From Larix kaempferi (taxonomy: Eukaryota > Streptophyta > Pinopsida > Pinales > Pinaceae), in NCBI GenBank assembly GCA_027924585.1, contig BSBM01000076.1:2804501-2868500 (forward strand): a stretch of DNA of 64,000 nt, written 5' to 3'. Position numbers and translations under genes: made by a program. The notes beneath the pieces were generated by a model that made no database searches, was not told the origin of the DNA, and saw only the letters and a program-made list of their open reading frames with translations. Positions 31,273 through 43,602 of this stretch are shown piece after piece; positions within the stretch are counted from its first letter, which is position 1, and each line of letters starts with the position of its first letter.

Positions 31273-31567
31273 TATACTTGTATATGATTTCAAGTTGACA
31301 AAGAAAGACACTCTTCGCTCCAAGACTATAGATATTATCAAGAGGTTGTTGCCAAAACAAGAAGTTACAAGATGAGAGTCTGTTAAACCAAGCCGTAGAT
31401 CCCAAAGGAATATGACATCTGAAATGATGGGCATAGATGTAGACTCAGATGGTGCACCCATTGAGAATAGAGAAGAATATGGGTCATCTACATCTTCATC
31501 CAGTCCTTCATTTGCAAAAAATGTAGACTATGAAGGGGTGTTAGAATCCATGGATGGGTTTGAATAA

Positions 31568-32575
31568 TTCAACATGAAGCATTTTAGATGTTTTTAATTA
31601 GTATGATGTTTGTAATTGAAATTCATAAGGAATTTTTGAATATTTATATGAATCATTTGTTCTTGTATGGTCTAGTATATTATTTCATTATGAATTCCCT
31701 CATAATTACTTTGTTTTTATATGGTTAGAGTGGTGAAATTATTTATGATTTTTTTGTTTTGTTTAATATGCAAGTTTAAAAAAAGTTGTAATTTATCTCT
31801 TGAAGATAAAAAAAACTTTTTCCAATTTAGGGGTTGATTTTACAGTTTTTGTAAACAACAGTATGGGATGTTTAGGCCATGGCTCTATTTTTTACCCTGA
31901 AAAAAAGTGTATACTGGTATCAACACTTTTATATTTGGGGGGTGTTTTTGGTGTTTTTTTGCAAAAATCATTGTTTTTATGGCTAGAGTTATCGTTCATA
32001 ATATAAAGTTCTTGTTTCATAGTATAAGTGGTTGAGCCTAGATGATCATTCCCATGAACATATCACATGCACTAGGCTAGCGCTTTGCTTAGGGTCACCA
32101 AATATATCTTGACATCACACAATATACATGAATTAGACCCCCAAGTGCTAGGGCCTTCAAGGTCGATAGGCCTCAACCATAGAAAAGCTTTGAAAAGTAA
32201 AGTGATCAATAAAAACATGCACCATGCCATCATATGAGGCCATAAATAGAAATATATTGTCCAAACTCAATATAATGTCCATTTGTCAAGAGCAACACCT
32301 TCCAAATAGATATACATCATTTGATAAATACCTTGTAAGTTGTAATCAATATGGAGAAATACACATGTATCACATACTCTAACCATATCAACTCCTCAAA
32401 ATGTCAAAGGCAAGTCCATAATGAAAGATAGTGATAATATGTTGTAGAACTTATCACCTAGGAAAATCATAACACAAACTGCCACCATCACAATACCGAT
32501 CAAAAGTTGTCCTACAAAAAGTCATGTTTCGACCACATCATTACCTCAAAACCTATTTGTAACAATCTCTTTGCA
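31568..32575. other. Non-coding flank between DUF7869-like gene and solo LTR
   Basis: AT-rich, with short A and T runs. No ORF with recognisable homology and no terminal inverted repeat that I could pair with 26959-27835. Confidence 0.4.
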
Positions 32576-32580
32576 CTATC

Positions 32581-35500
32581 TGTTGTCCGCCAATATGCAC
32601 ACCAGCAGCGGAAATCTTTCGAAAGCTGTCTCTTCACTACAAGTGAGAGAGGTGTGGCCTTGGGGGCAAGCAATGAGCCAGGTACTGTCACCTGAATCCC
32701 AGCTCCTCCGTTTAGGCAAACTCCTAACGAAGCCAAGGGGGGTAGACCCTAAAAAAAGAGTTTTACTAAGGCTCTTTGTGTATTTATGTGTTTTAGGTGT
32801 TGTGATGCGGATGGGTGTTTTTTTAGGAGTTTTTGAATGAGAGACAATTATAAAAGTTAAAAATAAGACAAGATAACGCAATCCACGTTGCAAACACAAG
32901 ATGAAAGATACACTTGGACAATAAGCAGATCACTTCACAAAAATATAAGCAGATACTCCAATGTTGATACTTAAGCAAGCAAAATACAATATGAAGGACC
33001 AGTGCCTTATGGAGTCAGAAAATAAAAGTGATTGTAAACTTGACACAAGTGCTTGAAATGGAAAGTTTGTGAGAACGTTGTGCAGCTTATCTTGGTAAAT
33101 TGAAAATTTTAGTTGTCTTGATTATTAGGGCTAAGACCAAAGGTATCAAGAGATGGTAGAACCCTACCCAAGAAAGATACTGGCAACCCTGAATGACATG
33201 TCGGAAGCACCCAGATTCGATAAGGATTGGTGTCCAATGTTTGAACCGCCCCTGAGTCTGACAGTGGGAATCCGGCGCCACCCCTCGCGGGAAGAACAGT
33301 ATTTTGCCTTGGTTGAGGTTATGGGTAGAAATTTTAGTTAAATTTATCGATCGTTATTATCAAGTCTTCCACCTTTCTGAGTACTAGCCCAACCGTTTCC
33401 GGTTGGCAGAGCATACTGGTGTAGGACAAACCAAGATAAATTAATTAGGGGAGTGTGAGTAGAAAATTTTATTATTTAAAAGAACCTTGTTCAACCCTCC
33501 GACAGAGAGCGCTCTTGACTCGGTCTTATGACCACAGTTCAAGAGACTTACTAGAATTAAAATGCCTAATGCAGGGATGATGCAAGACTAAAATGCCCTC
33601 CGATAGAGGGTGCTCTTGACTTGGATTTGGCCAAGTTCAAGAGACTTTGGTTTATTTTAAGAAGACAGATAAAAGCAGAGCAGTATATTTTTACTTGGAA
33701 TAAAATTTAACCACAGTGTTGATCAACAAGATAAAAATTACTACTAGCAAATAAAACTTGCAGGATAAGCAAATCTAGTGTTCTACCATACAAGTTCTAA
33801 CCTACCAGGTGGGATTAATCCCCGAAACAGGATCAACCACTAGAAACCACCAATCCTGGAAACCTTCCAGCTAGCTGGATGTCCACAAGAAGTTGATGGG
33901 GGAGCGAGAAGCTACCACAAAACTATGTGGCCTTTGGGATACGATCCCAAAGTTAGCTATTCTCTGGTCAAGGATTGGAAGAGAAACAATATAATGATAA
34001 AATTTAAACTAAGCTACCCAAGAATCTCTTTCAGGTTCAAGACCCTACTCGGGAAAGCATGGGGGTAAGTAAAATATAAAAGATGAATAAACAAGCTACT
34101 TAGCGAAATAGAAACTAATCTAAGAGCATGGAAATGTAAATCTAAGCTAAAACCATCCAAAAGACCCAACACCCTTCCCCAAATGGGGAAGAAGACCCGA
34201 AAAGTGGAGGCCTCCTCCACTTGAAAGTTTTATTAGATAATTACAATTGCCTCAAGGGAAAATCCTTGAAAGGTCTTTTTGAGAGACTTATGACAAACAA
34301 AATAATTGCAAATAAGATCTGGAAGCCTTTGAAGGCTAGTACAAAAAGGAGATTGTGTTTTGGTTTCTTGCTTGGTTTGGATCTTCTCCTTGCATGTGCT
34401 TGTTCTTCTTTTGAATATGCTTCACAAATTTCGTTTTCTCTTTCAAAAAATGGACCTACAAAAGCTTAGAAAAAGCACTCAACAAGCACCCATTAGAGAT
34501 TAGAAATCAAATAAAAATGAAATGCTACCAAGTCTAGTAATGAAAACTAAGCTCTAACATGTAAAAGCATGAAATTTTGTTCGAAAAATGTTTGTATGGG
34601 AAAACGGACCAGCGAACAAAAGTTGCTCTAAATATGCTAGAAATGAGATCTAGGACTTAAAAATTTTTTGGAAAATTTTGTGAAAATTTTTCTATCTTAA
34701 AAGGGAAACTAAATGCAAAATTTGACAAGTGCAATAAGGAGATCTAGTATGATTTTGAAGGTATCTTTTAAATGCATGAGATCTAACTAAATAACAAACC
34801 AATTCTAACCAATGATCTTGCAAACTAAGAAAGAAACTATTGATCAACTTAACAATTCGTTTTTTGGTTTTTTGTGTGTTTTTAGGGCAATCAAGGATGG
34901 ACGAAAGGAGAGGAAAAGGTGCTAGGTTGAAAAGATGAGAACTAGAAGGAAGATGGATAGGAGGGTTGGGATGAAGGGTAGAGGCTAAAGGAAGGCAAAA
35001 AGGGGAAAGACGAGAGGAGAAGGATGACTTTCCTAGGGTGGACGAGAAGGCTAGAGGACCAAAACGAAAGGGGAAGGAGAAGGGACGAGAGCAAGAGAAT
35101 GGGGCTAAAGGAGATATGAATAGACTAGGGCAAGGAGGAATGGGCTTAGCAATCAATGGCAAAAAGAATTCAAGGAGAAAAATGGAAGGCTAGAAGAAGA
35201 GAAGCCTAATAGTGACAAGTAACCAAATTTTTAAGAGTATAAATGGATGGATTTTAGGGCAAAAAACTCCTTGTGCTTCTTCTCAAAACAAACTCAACCT
35301 TATATAGATCCTGGAAAGACAACAAATATTAAGAGTTTACTTGTGATGGTGAAGATGAGCTAGATGCAACCGAGCTCACACCCCCCTACACCTGGAGAAA
35401 CCTATCCAAAGACAAACAACTCAATGCCAAAGTGAGATCAAAAATATGACTAGTATGCTACGAGAACCAAGGTTATATAAATGCTAGTACAACCGAATAC

Positions 35501-37436
35501 ATCCTATTCATATAACTCATTGATAAACATTGCATAATAAACCAATTTGCAAACCACAAATGATAGATCTTATGTTCTAGAATATAGACTTCTAAAGCTA
35601 GTTATTTGATCAATCACATAAGCATTTAAATTGAAAGCATGGAAAAATATCACCTCACAATAGAAACATTCATCAATGTTGCACAAATCGCATGGACCTC
35701 CAAAGTCTAACTTTATTTCCTTAAGCCAATAGCTTGTAATCACAAAATGGCAGAGTAACTTTACATCAAAAATCCATGAGATAACAACCCAAATGGGCCT
35801 CTCTTTATACTAAAACTACACACCTAAACCCTAATTCGAATTTGGCAATGGAGAAGGTCGAATTCCAATCAATCAAGGGCTTGGCATGGTAAACAATGGT
35901 CCAAAGTCGAGTTTGAGGTTGGTAGGATTGAATAGGTGGCAAATGGCTCGACTTTGTGAAGGAGACACAACGAATGGGCATGCTACACAAGGGAAATGCG
36001 AGCTAGTAAGAGGTTTAACGTGAGCAAGGGCGTGAAGGGCGTGAGGGGCGTGAACTTGTGGTAGGTTGAGTGCTAGTTTATTGGATGACAAGTGGACAAG
36101 GTAGGTATTAGCTCGAGTTTTGAGTGGGAGCTAAAGCAATCAACGAAATAAACAACCCAAAACGAGTTCAAACCAAGAAATGGCGTGAATCTAGTGGAGA
36201 ATGGCGTGAGGAAAAAGGATATGCGAGTAGTTTGTGAGAGAACACGTGGTAAGGTAGGTGCTAACTCGAAACTAGATGAGAGCCAAGCTAACTCGTGTTT
36301 GCATTAACCAAAAACAAGGATCCAACTAAGGTTCACGTGAGAGGAAATAGGGATGACGTGAGGGCTTTGGAGATGGCGAGTTAGCATGGTGGAGACATGT
36401 GGGGAAAGGTGGGTGTAGATTCGAATCATGAAGAACACCAAGCTTGGATTCGATTGCTAGTTTAAAGGAGGCGCCCACCATTGGCTTTAATGCCATCCAA
36501 CAAACCATTCAATCATTGCCACATCACAAACTCGATTTTCCTATGAAGGAGGGCGAATTTCCTCAAGAAGGTTCTTTGCTGGTGACTGGTTGAGTGACTG
36601 GATGGGCTTGGAGTTGATTGGAATCTTCCTTAATGCTCATTGCCATGTCATTTAGCCCTTTATTTTAATCAAATTGATTAATTTTGGAGAGATTTGGATT
36701 ATCTCCAAAATAATAAATTTTATTATTTTAATTAATAATTTCTCTGTAAATGACTTTTCAGAGAAAATATTATTTACGGGGCGGAATTGACATCCGAAAG
36801 TTGGGTTTGGCTGCTCCACGGGTCATGTGTGATTTTTGGCTTATAAAACGAGCCATTAAACACTAAAAACGGACCCCGGATGACTGACATGTTACAGACT
36901 CAAATTTCTCTATTTAAACTATAGAGAAATTTAATTAAAATTTAAAAATAATTAAATAATTAAAAACCCCAATTCCGACGCGTCCGGTAAAATTTTTTCG
37001 AAATTTTTTCTGGGGGTCCTAGAGACCTAGGACATGACCAAAACCTATTCTAATAGTGTCTAGTAGGTTTATACATTATAGTTGGACCCTAATAACCCCC
37101 CATGGACAAATTTCCAAAATCGGGCATTCCAGCTTTGGAGGAAGCGGGAGAAAAACCAAGAGATTATATTTCGCCTGAAGCAAAGTATAATCTGACGGTG
37201 AAAAAACTCCCTGGAATACCTTAGTTGTTTAATCCAGTCATGGGAGACCGAGCCACTCAGACCCTACTAGCACACTGATACAAACCCCCATGGGGCCATG
37301 GTCATGTCGACTCAAAAACAAAACTGGCTAGACCCAAATACAATGAAACCCAGATACTCTGGAAGTGAACACTGATGTGTTCCAACACTGGCGGCTCAAT
37401 AAGGTTTCAACTATTTGTACAAATCAGTTGATAACA
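32581..37436 (-). repeat. Solo LTR of family B (4856 bp) with perfect target duplication
   Basis: Plus strand starts TGTTGTCCGCC and ends GTTGATAACA. It is flanked by CTATC at 32576-32580 and again at 37437-37441, a perfect 5-bp target duplication. No internal coding region or primer site exists between the ends, so recombination between the two LTRs of a full element has left one LTR. It is collinear with E6 (59087-64000) and, in the opposite direction, with the LTRs of E5. It contains a TATA box at 35803 and a purine-rich stretch (pyrimidine-rich in sense) around 34870-35220. ORFs here are low-complexity. Confidence 0.93.
35803..35809 (-). promoter_or_regulatory. TATA box of solo family-B LTR
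   Basis: TATAAAG on the minus strand followed by AGAGGCCCATTTGGGTTGTTATC. The same block occurs in E5 (58298, plus) and E6 (62671, minus), with TATAAAG also at 54659. Confidence 0.65.
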
Positions 37437-37441
37437 CTATC

Positions 37442-38530
37442 CACGCTCCTCTTGACACCACACACCTATTCATTAGAGATGAGCCAATCAATAGCTACCT
37501 AGCCTTCTGTGTGGCCACCAAGTGTAATGTTTATACTTTGTGTCAATGATAAAAACTCATAAAGAAAATAGAAATGGAGCCTCATGAAGCATGAGAAGTG
37601 ATAGGTCCTTAATTTTATATTTCTCATTGTCAAAATTTGTTTCCTTTTCAATTATACTTGCTTCTTGAGTTATTAATTGATTTGCCAAATCAATTTTAAT
37701 GTGATTTTTCTCCATGATTGTGTAAAAGGTGATGCTAATATCTTTTTTTTGAATGACCCCCTTAAGTTTTAATAGAAAATTTGCATATCTTATATAAATA
37801 AAAAATGTTCTTTTTTTTATCATTAGATTCCATTTAGTATTTTTTTTAAAATGTACTCTTCCTATTGCAACTTATATCTTCTTTTTTAATACTTCCTTGA
37901 TAACATTATGTCTCTTTACTTTTTACTCTGGTATAAGGTAATAACCCTTTTAAACTTTTGACTCGGAACTATCAAAACCTTTTAATTGAACTTGAAACTT
38001 GATATCATTTAAAGTAAAATGTTTATTATATTTCCATGGTATAATTTTTCAATAATAGAAGAGTAATTCATTGAAACCATTCCCTTGTTTCTTGAATAAA
38101 TGGTGGCGAATAAATTGAGAGCACAACCGGTGACGAATTCGTTGGTATTCAGTACGATATTTTAGCATATATTTGTTTTCTTTGCTTAATGCGTAACTCA
38201 AATATCCAATATTAAGGATAATAGACAAAATTACAATTAATAAATAAATAATTGAATAACAAAAGATGATAGAATAAGATGATTACAATAAGATTAAATT
38301 TATATGTATTAACTAGTCACCATAAATAATAAATCATGTTTTTACATTATTTATTTATTATTATATTATTATCATTATTTATACATGGATATTTATTATT
38401 ATATTATTAATGTTTTTTCATTATTTATTTATTATTATATTATTATCATTATTTATACATTGAATTTATTATTATATTATTATTATTTATTTATTGATAT
38501 TTATTTATTTATATTTATATATTCATATTT
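37442..38530. other. AT-rich spacer with TTA/TTAT microsatellite
   Basis: No gene found. From about 38340 to 38530 it is almost pure A/T with repeated TTATTATTATA and ATTTATTTA units. It continues the ancestral sequence interrupted by the solo LTR. Confidence 0.5.
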
Positions 38531-38538
38531 ATTCATAT

Positions 38539-39705
38539 CTATGTTGCACGGGGACCGTCCCCCCAAAATTTCCTACGTTTCCTACGTTCCCGCGTTCTGG
38601 GGACTTTGGAACTCCTCAGAAACTTCCCCAATTGATCGGGGACTCCGTTGGGGACTTTTGAGCCGTACACTAAACGTACCCATCAAAATCAGGAACTTCT
38701 CAGGAACGTCCCTCAACCAATTAGGGACTCCTGGACGTCCCTTGACCTGCGCAATTAAAATAAAAAACTAAAAAATTAAAAAAATTAATTAGAAACCTTA
38801 CCTAACACCCCCACTAACCTAACCCTCCCCCTATTCCTTTAATCCGCAGCCCTTTCCTATTCCCTCTACTCTATCCTATGTTCCTAACCTACATTATAAC
38901 ACACTGCACCCGCATAACCCTCTGCTCTACCCATCACTCCCCGCGCTGCTACTTGCTAAGTCGGCTCCTGTATGTAGTCCCACGCACAACTCCCCTGTTA
39001 GCGGGCTCCCCTGCCTGCAATCCCACGTGTGCCCCTCTCAGCTTGAAGACGATAACTCGCGGCCCCCTTTCGAGTCTCAGGCTCTCAGCACATGCTCAAA
39101 ATTTGATTTCATGGCTCAACACAGGATCACACTCAAAGTGAGTTTGCCCCCTCTCATCCATAACACACTGCACAACACAGGTATTTCATATTTGATATCT
39201 CACATTTTATTTTTTATTCTTTTTGGGTAAAAATCTCAGCACATGCTATTATAGTTTTATAAAATTATGATTTAGTATTTACAAATATCAAATTACAAAT
39301 ATAAATTTATTTGTTATTTAAATTTCGAAAGGATTCATCATTCATGTACACAATGTTGTAAAATTTTAAATTTTTGTTACTGTTTTAAGTTATTGTTTAA
39401 TAGTTAACTTAGAAGTTAGAACTATTTGAAATTTTCAGTTTTAGATCATAGGCATGTATCTCAAGTCTTCACTATTTAGTTTTGACAATGGACAATGATC
39501 ATTGGACAATACTTTATATTTCCTTTTCTAATTTGGATTTCATAATTAGTTCTACTTTTTATTTCAATATATATATATATATATATATATATAATTGCCG
39601 TTCCCAACCTGCCGTCCCCTGAAAAATTAGGGGTGCGCTCTAGCCGTCCCGGAAACTCATCCTCGCATCCCCCACGTCCCCGTCCCCGAGGCCAATGCAA
39701 CATAG
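38539..39705. mobile_element. Non-autonomous hAT-type DNA element (1167 bp)
   Basis: Ends are inverted, CTATGTTGCA at 38539 and TGCAACATAG at 39705, and the element is flanked by ATTCATAT at 38531-38538 and 39706-39713, a perfect 8-bp target duplication as hAT elements make. Subterminal regions are rich in GGGGAC/GTCCCC motifs. The centre is AT-rich and includes an (AT)n run at about 39568-39592. No transposase; small ORFs are not recognisable. It would depend on an autonomous hAT source. Confidence 0.85.
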
Positions 39706-39713
39706 ATTCATAT

Positions 39714-40562
39714 CCATTACACAAAAAATTTCATAAGCTAGAATTAGTCTTTTAAACTTTAGATTATCTAAAGTGTTAGTTTGTGAAGTAACAAAGACCA
39801 ACGAAGGAAATGTAAAAAGCTCTTGAAGTATTTTTACTATCATAATGCCTATGGCTACTTGAATCACAAGAGTTATCTCGAACATAAAGAAATCAAACCA
39901 TGCACATTAACCGTTGAACCATGGGCTGCTTAGGAAGATTACACTTGTAAATCTCAGCTGGTTCTAAAGACTAGAGAATACTCAATTAAATATAGAATGG
40001 TTGAACGTATCACTGATAAGGAGAGAGTAAAGCACCTGGTTTCAGAAAACTTAGTGACATCATTGCAATTGCCTACACAACCACCTCCAAAACCATATAA
40101 CCTTGGTTGGTTCAAAGCCAATGTATAGTCCGTCCTTATGTATCACATCCGTAAATATGATATACTGTATAGCATATCTGGCCTCCAAAACCATAGCTGG
40201 TTCAAAGTCAATGTATAGTCCGTTCTCATGTATCGCATCTGTAAATATGATATAGCATATCTGAAATTGAGTCTTGTAAATATTGTATAATTAGATGTGT
40301 CACCTGTTAATGATTGTAACACCCTCCTTGGTTTACCATGTCAGCATGACCGCAAAGCCTTCTACGATGAATATCACAACACCTATAAGTTACATCAACT
40401 GTAGCAAACTGTACAAATTGATGTCTTCTTCTTTTATAGGTCATGTCTCTGTTAAAACTGTTGTCAAGTTTGCTAGCAGTGCTAAACGATTTGCACTTTG
40501 TTTTTTCTCAGAGGTGAAGAAGCAAACAGACATAATAAATGTATCTATTTTGTTATTTACAG
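39714..40562. other. Non-coding sequence upstream of FolD exons
   Basis: No recognisable exon of FolD or other gene. It contains the tandem duplication at 40084-40263. The first part of the ORF that runs into the FolD exon (40295-40560) has no FolD similarity and looks like intron ending TTATTTACAG. Confidence 0.45.
40084..40263 (+). repeat. Imperfect tandem duplication (about 98 + 82 bp)
   Basis: Both units begin CCTCCAAAACCATA and carry TTCAAAG(C/T)CAATGTATAGTCC and GTAAATATGATATA. The second unit starts at 40182 and is shorter by internal deletions. Confidence 0.8.
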
Positions 40563-41281
40563 GCATCTCAGTCCAGCTTCCACTACCACCACACGTCAAT
40601 GAAGAGAAAATACTCAGTGCAATAAGCATAGAAAAGGATGTAGATGGGTTTCATCCTCTTAACATTGGCAAACTTGCAATGAAGGGACGGGAACCTCTGT
40701 TTGTTCCATGTACACCCAAGGTAAGGCTGGTTAGAACTTTTGACTTATGGGCAACTCACATATTAAAATTATTTAGGTTAGAAAACAAGTTAGTAGTTGT
40801 TTGGTGTGCAGAGGAAACAATGCCTAGATTGCGTAAGGAGAGAATACTCTCTGCTTGTTAAAGCAAGGAAGTTACCATATAGTGTCTGGATTGTGAATGT
40901 TTGCCTTGAGGAGAAAATCTACTTTCTTTATGCGTTGGAATTTTTCTCTTTCTGCATTTGATCATTTCACTTCTTGAAAATAGATATTTCAATATAAGTG
41001 AAAATTGAAAATGCTTTTTTAATAATTTATTTGATGGAATGATAACAGATAACTGCCTTTTGATTCAGGGGTGCATAGAACTCTTACAAAGGAGTGGGGT
41101 CTCCATATCAAGGAAAAGAGCAGTTGTGGTTGGTAGGAGCAATATAGAAGGATTGCCAGCTGCATTGCTGTTAATCAAGCTAGATGCAACTGTAACAATT
41201 GTGCATTCTAAAACTCTTGATCCAAAGAGTATCATAAGCAAGGCAGACATCATCATAGCTTCTTTAGGACAGGCAAACATG
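40563..41281 (+). pseudogene. folD: Two exons of a cytosolic-type FolD (methylene-THF dehydrogenase/cyclohydrolase)
   Basis: Exon A (40563-40720) follows an AG acceptor and encodes [36 protein letters not shown] and FVPCTPK, ending at AAG/GTAAG. Exon B (41069-41281) follows TTTGATTCAG and encodes GCIELLQRSGVSI, RAVVVGRSNIEGLP and DATVTIVHS, up to NM/GT. The joined reading PK-GC is in frame across a 348-bp intron. The [10 protein letters not shown] and GRSNI..LP signatures are the family's nucleotide/folate-site motifs, and the residues are closer to the plant cytosolic than plastid form. The enzyme would interconvert methylene- and formyl-tetrahydrofolate. The N-terminal catalytic exon and the C-terminal exons (PGGVGPMT) are absent, so this is a fragment; both exons themselves are undamaged. 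Confidence 0.85.
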
Positions 41282-43602
41282 GTACACCCTGAGCACTCAA
41301 TCTAATAGTTCTCTAGTTCATGGTTAGAGGTTACCATAGGTTTTATACTGCATTTCTTCCAGGTTCTAATAAAATGATATAGAAGTTTCTTACCTTTATG
41401 GTTTCAAATATTTCATTTAATATATTGGGCATGCATGGATGAAATGACTACGGAATATTTATTTTATGTGTAATTCTATGTTATTTTATTCTTTTCCTTA
41501 TTGAAGTTGATCTATCTGGCTTCTTATACTATTTCTTACCCATAAGTAGTCATGTATAATGGCATCGATGTTGTAACATCGAAACTTTTTTTAAATTGTA
41601 AGTCATTTTATAAACCCTAACTGGAACAAGTCTAGAATTTAATTGGAAAAAATGCAGGTTTGGGCAATGAAATCTTTTCCGATGTCCTTGATAGTGAAGA
41701 TTAAAAAAATAATTCATCATCCATGGGACATCGTCTGTCCCAGCTGGAATTGACCTTGGGTTTGCCTTTGAACTCATTGTTTGGTTGTTCATATATCACT
41801 CTTGTTCCTGTTCAGTAGGATGTATGTTACCTTGGATGGTTTGTTTTCAAAGAGTGCTTTGGGCTGTTAATAACTTAATATATGGCTTCTTGTGTTATTT
41901 TTCCGTAGGTTTCGTGTTAGATTGGATACTTTGTTTGAGGCTTTGATTAATATTTCAGTTCAAAATTGAGTATTAAGCATTGGATGGTTGCCTTTGGATA
42001 CTGTTGCACGATTTGTGCACATATCCAATAGGGTGGGAGCATTCATCATGTACCAATTTTGGGTCCCAGCTTATCTGGATTGCATGTAAAAGCACCCTAG
42101 ATGCATCTAGTGTTCCTAGGATGAACCAAGGGCTACCAGGACACGTGGAGTGTGATGCACTTGTGTCATTCCTGATGTCTCTAGGAAGTATACGAGATGT
42201 TTCCCTTCTGTCAAGGATGCACCTCATGCCTGCTTAAGGCTACTTTTTCCTGTTGACAAGGGTGGCCAACTTCCTGGTCACCAGAAAAAAATAAAATAAA
42301 ATTAAGCATATTAAATACAAACAAAAATATTCTAATTAAAGAAAAAGAACCAAACCAAAGATTTAATCAAAACTTAACATTTTTTAGAGTCAAGACAGTG
42401 AACAAATATTAAATTCTAAGTCACTATTCTCATTTTAAATTAAATTACACCTGTTATCTCTCCTATTGAATGAGTGTTACACTTGTGATTTTGATCACAA
42501 AGATCGAGCTTGCAGGATTATTTATTGGATGGAATGGGGTACATGTGAGATTTGGTTTAGAGATGTTTCTCTCCTTCGATTGATTTGATGCTGGGTTGCT
42601 GCTAGTAGCTATTGGATGAGATCTCTCCATGGCGTTGTGATGGATGGCATAGCATGTTCCTAATAAGTGATACCTTGATGATGATATTGTCTCCTTCTTG
42701 GTGCTATCGGCATGTTTGGACTCACTTTGGAGTATTTTGCTTAGCAGTGATGTAATAATTAACACTTTGGTGCATTTCATGGAGTGGGAACCCATCAACA
42801 TAGGGTCTCCCTAAGTTTTAAAGTGTTAATAATTGTTCCTTGATGATATGGTTTGTACTTGGGATGTATAGCATTACTCACTTGGGAGGCACCTTGCATG
42901 GTTCGAGCATAATAGTTGTGTATTTCATATGGTTGGAGGCCTCTAGCTTGAACACCTTAGGAGGTTTAAGGGGAATACACACATGTACATTTTGCTTATG
43001 ACATACTTAGCACCCTTTGGTCGAGTGTTAACCTTGTGCACACTTAATAAGAGTGATTTTAGGGTTATTGTCCTTGGTTTGACTCTATTTGACTACATGG
43101 AGGCTTAACGCTAGAGCGTCCTAGCTATTTGAAGTGGTTTCACACTTGGAGATGGTTTATTGCAAGATAGTCTTTGGTTTTACTTGGAGCTCCTTCTCTT
43201 CTTGTACATATCTTAAGGCATGCACGCATCTTATTGCTTGAAATGGTTGGCATGTGTGTCTAGGCTGCACTCTTCTTGTGCTCATTGTTTGAGCGCCTTG
43301 CTCGTATGGAGACACTTGGCATGTGGATGATATCTTGACATGGTTGGCTATCATTCCTAGTAGGGAACCCTTAATTCCATCTTCTTGCACACATTTTGAT
43401 GCATACTTTATTGCTTAAAGAAGGGGCCGTCCCCTTCCTTCATGAGGTTACTTGAATATTGTGGGGACCTCACACTTGATTTGATGCTATTATCTTGATT
43501 GGTGGACTCCTCATTCTGTCGACCTAGCATTTACACATTCTTTGATGAGTTGGAACTTGGGATATTGAACCATTTGGAGGTGACATCTTAGCTTGAAGGA
43601 CT
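41282..43602. other. Non-coding region between FolD fragment and old LTRs
   Basis: No FolD downstream exon and no other recognisable product on either strand. Short ORFs (for example 41973-42237 on both strands) show no motif I know. The base composition and CTTGG-rich phrases near 42850-43600 suggest decayed repeat sequence. Confidence 0.4.

Noticed and set aside
26959-32580. A DNA transposon with terminal inverted repeats around the DUF7869-like gene
   Set aside because: I looked for matching ends on both flanks and found none that I could pair, so no element borders are claimed.
34692-35162. 156-codon minus ORF in the solo LTR (and 61744-62187 in E6)
   Set aside because: It translates the pyrimidine-rich sense tract into Ser/Pro/Leu-rich low complexity; the frames are not conserved between copies.
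40295-40562. N-terminal extension of the FolD-containing ORF
   Set aside because: No FolD similarity and it ends in an intron-like TTATTTACAG; treated as intron, not coding.
41973-42237. Overlapping ORFs of about 85 codons on both strands
   Set aside because: No recognisable domain, splice context or repeat support; could be chance.
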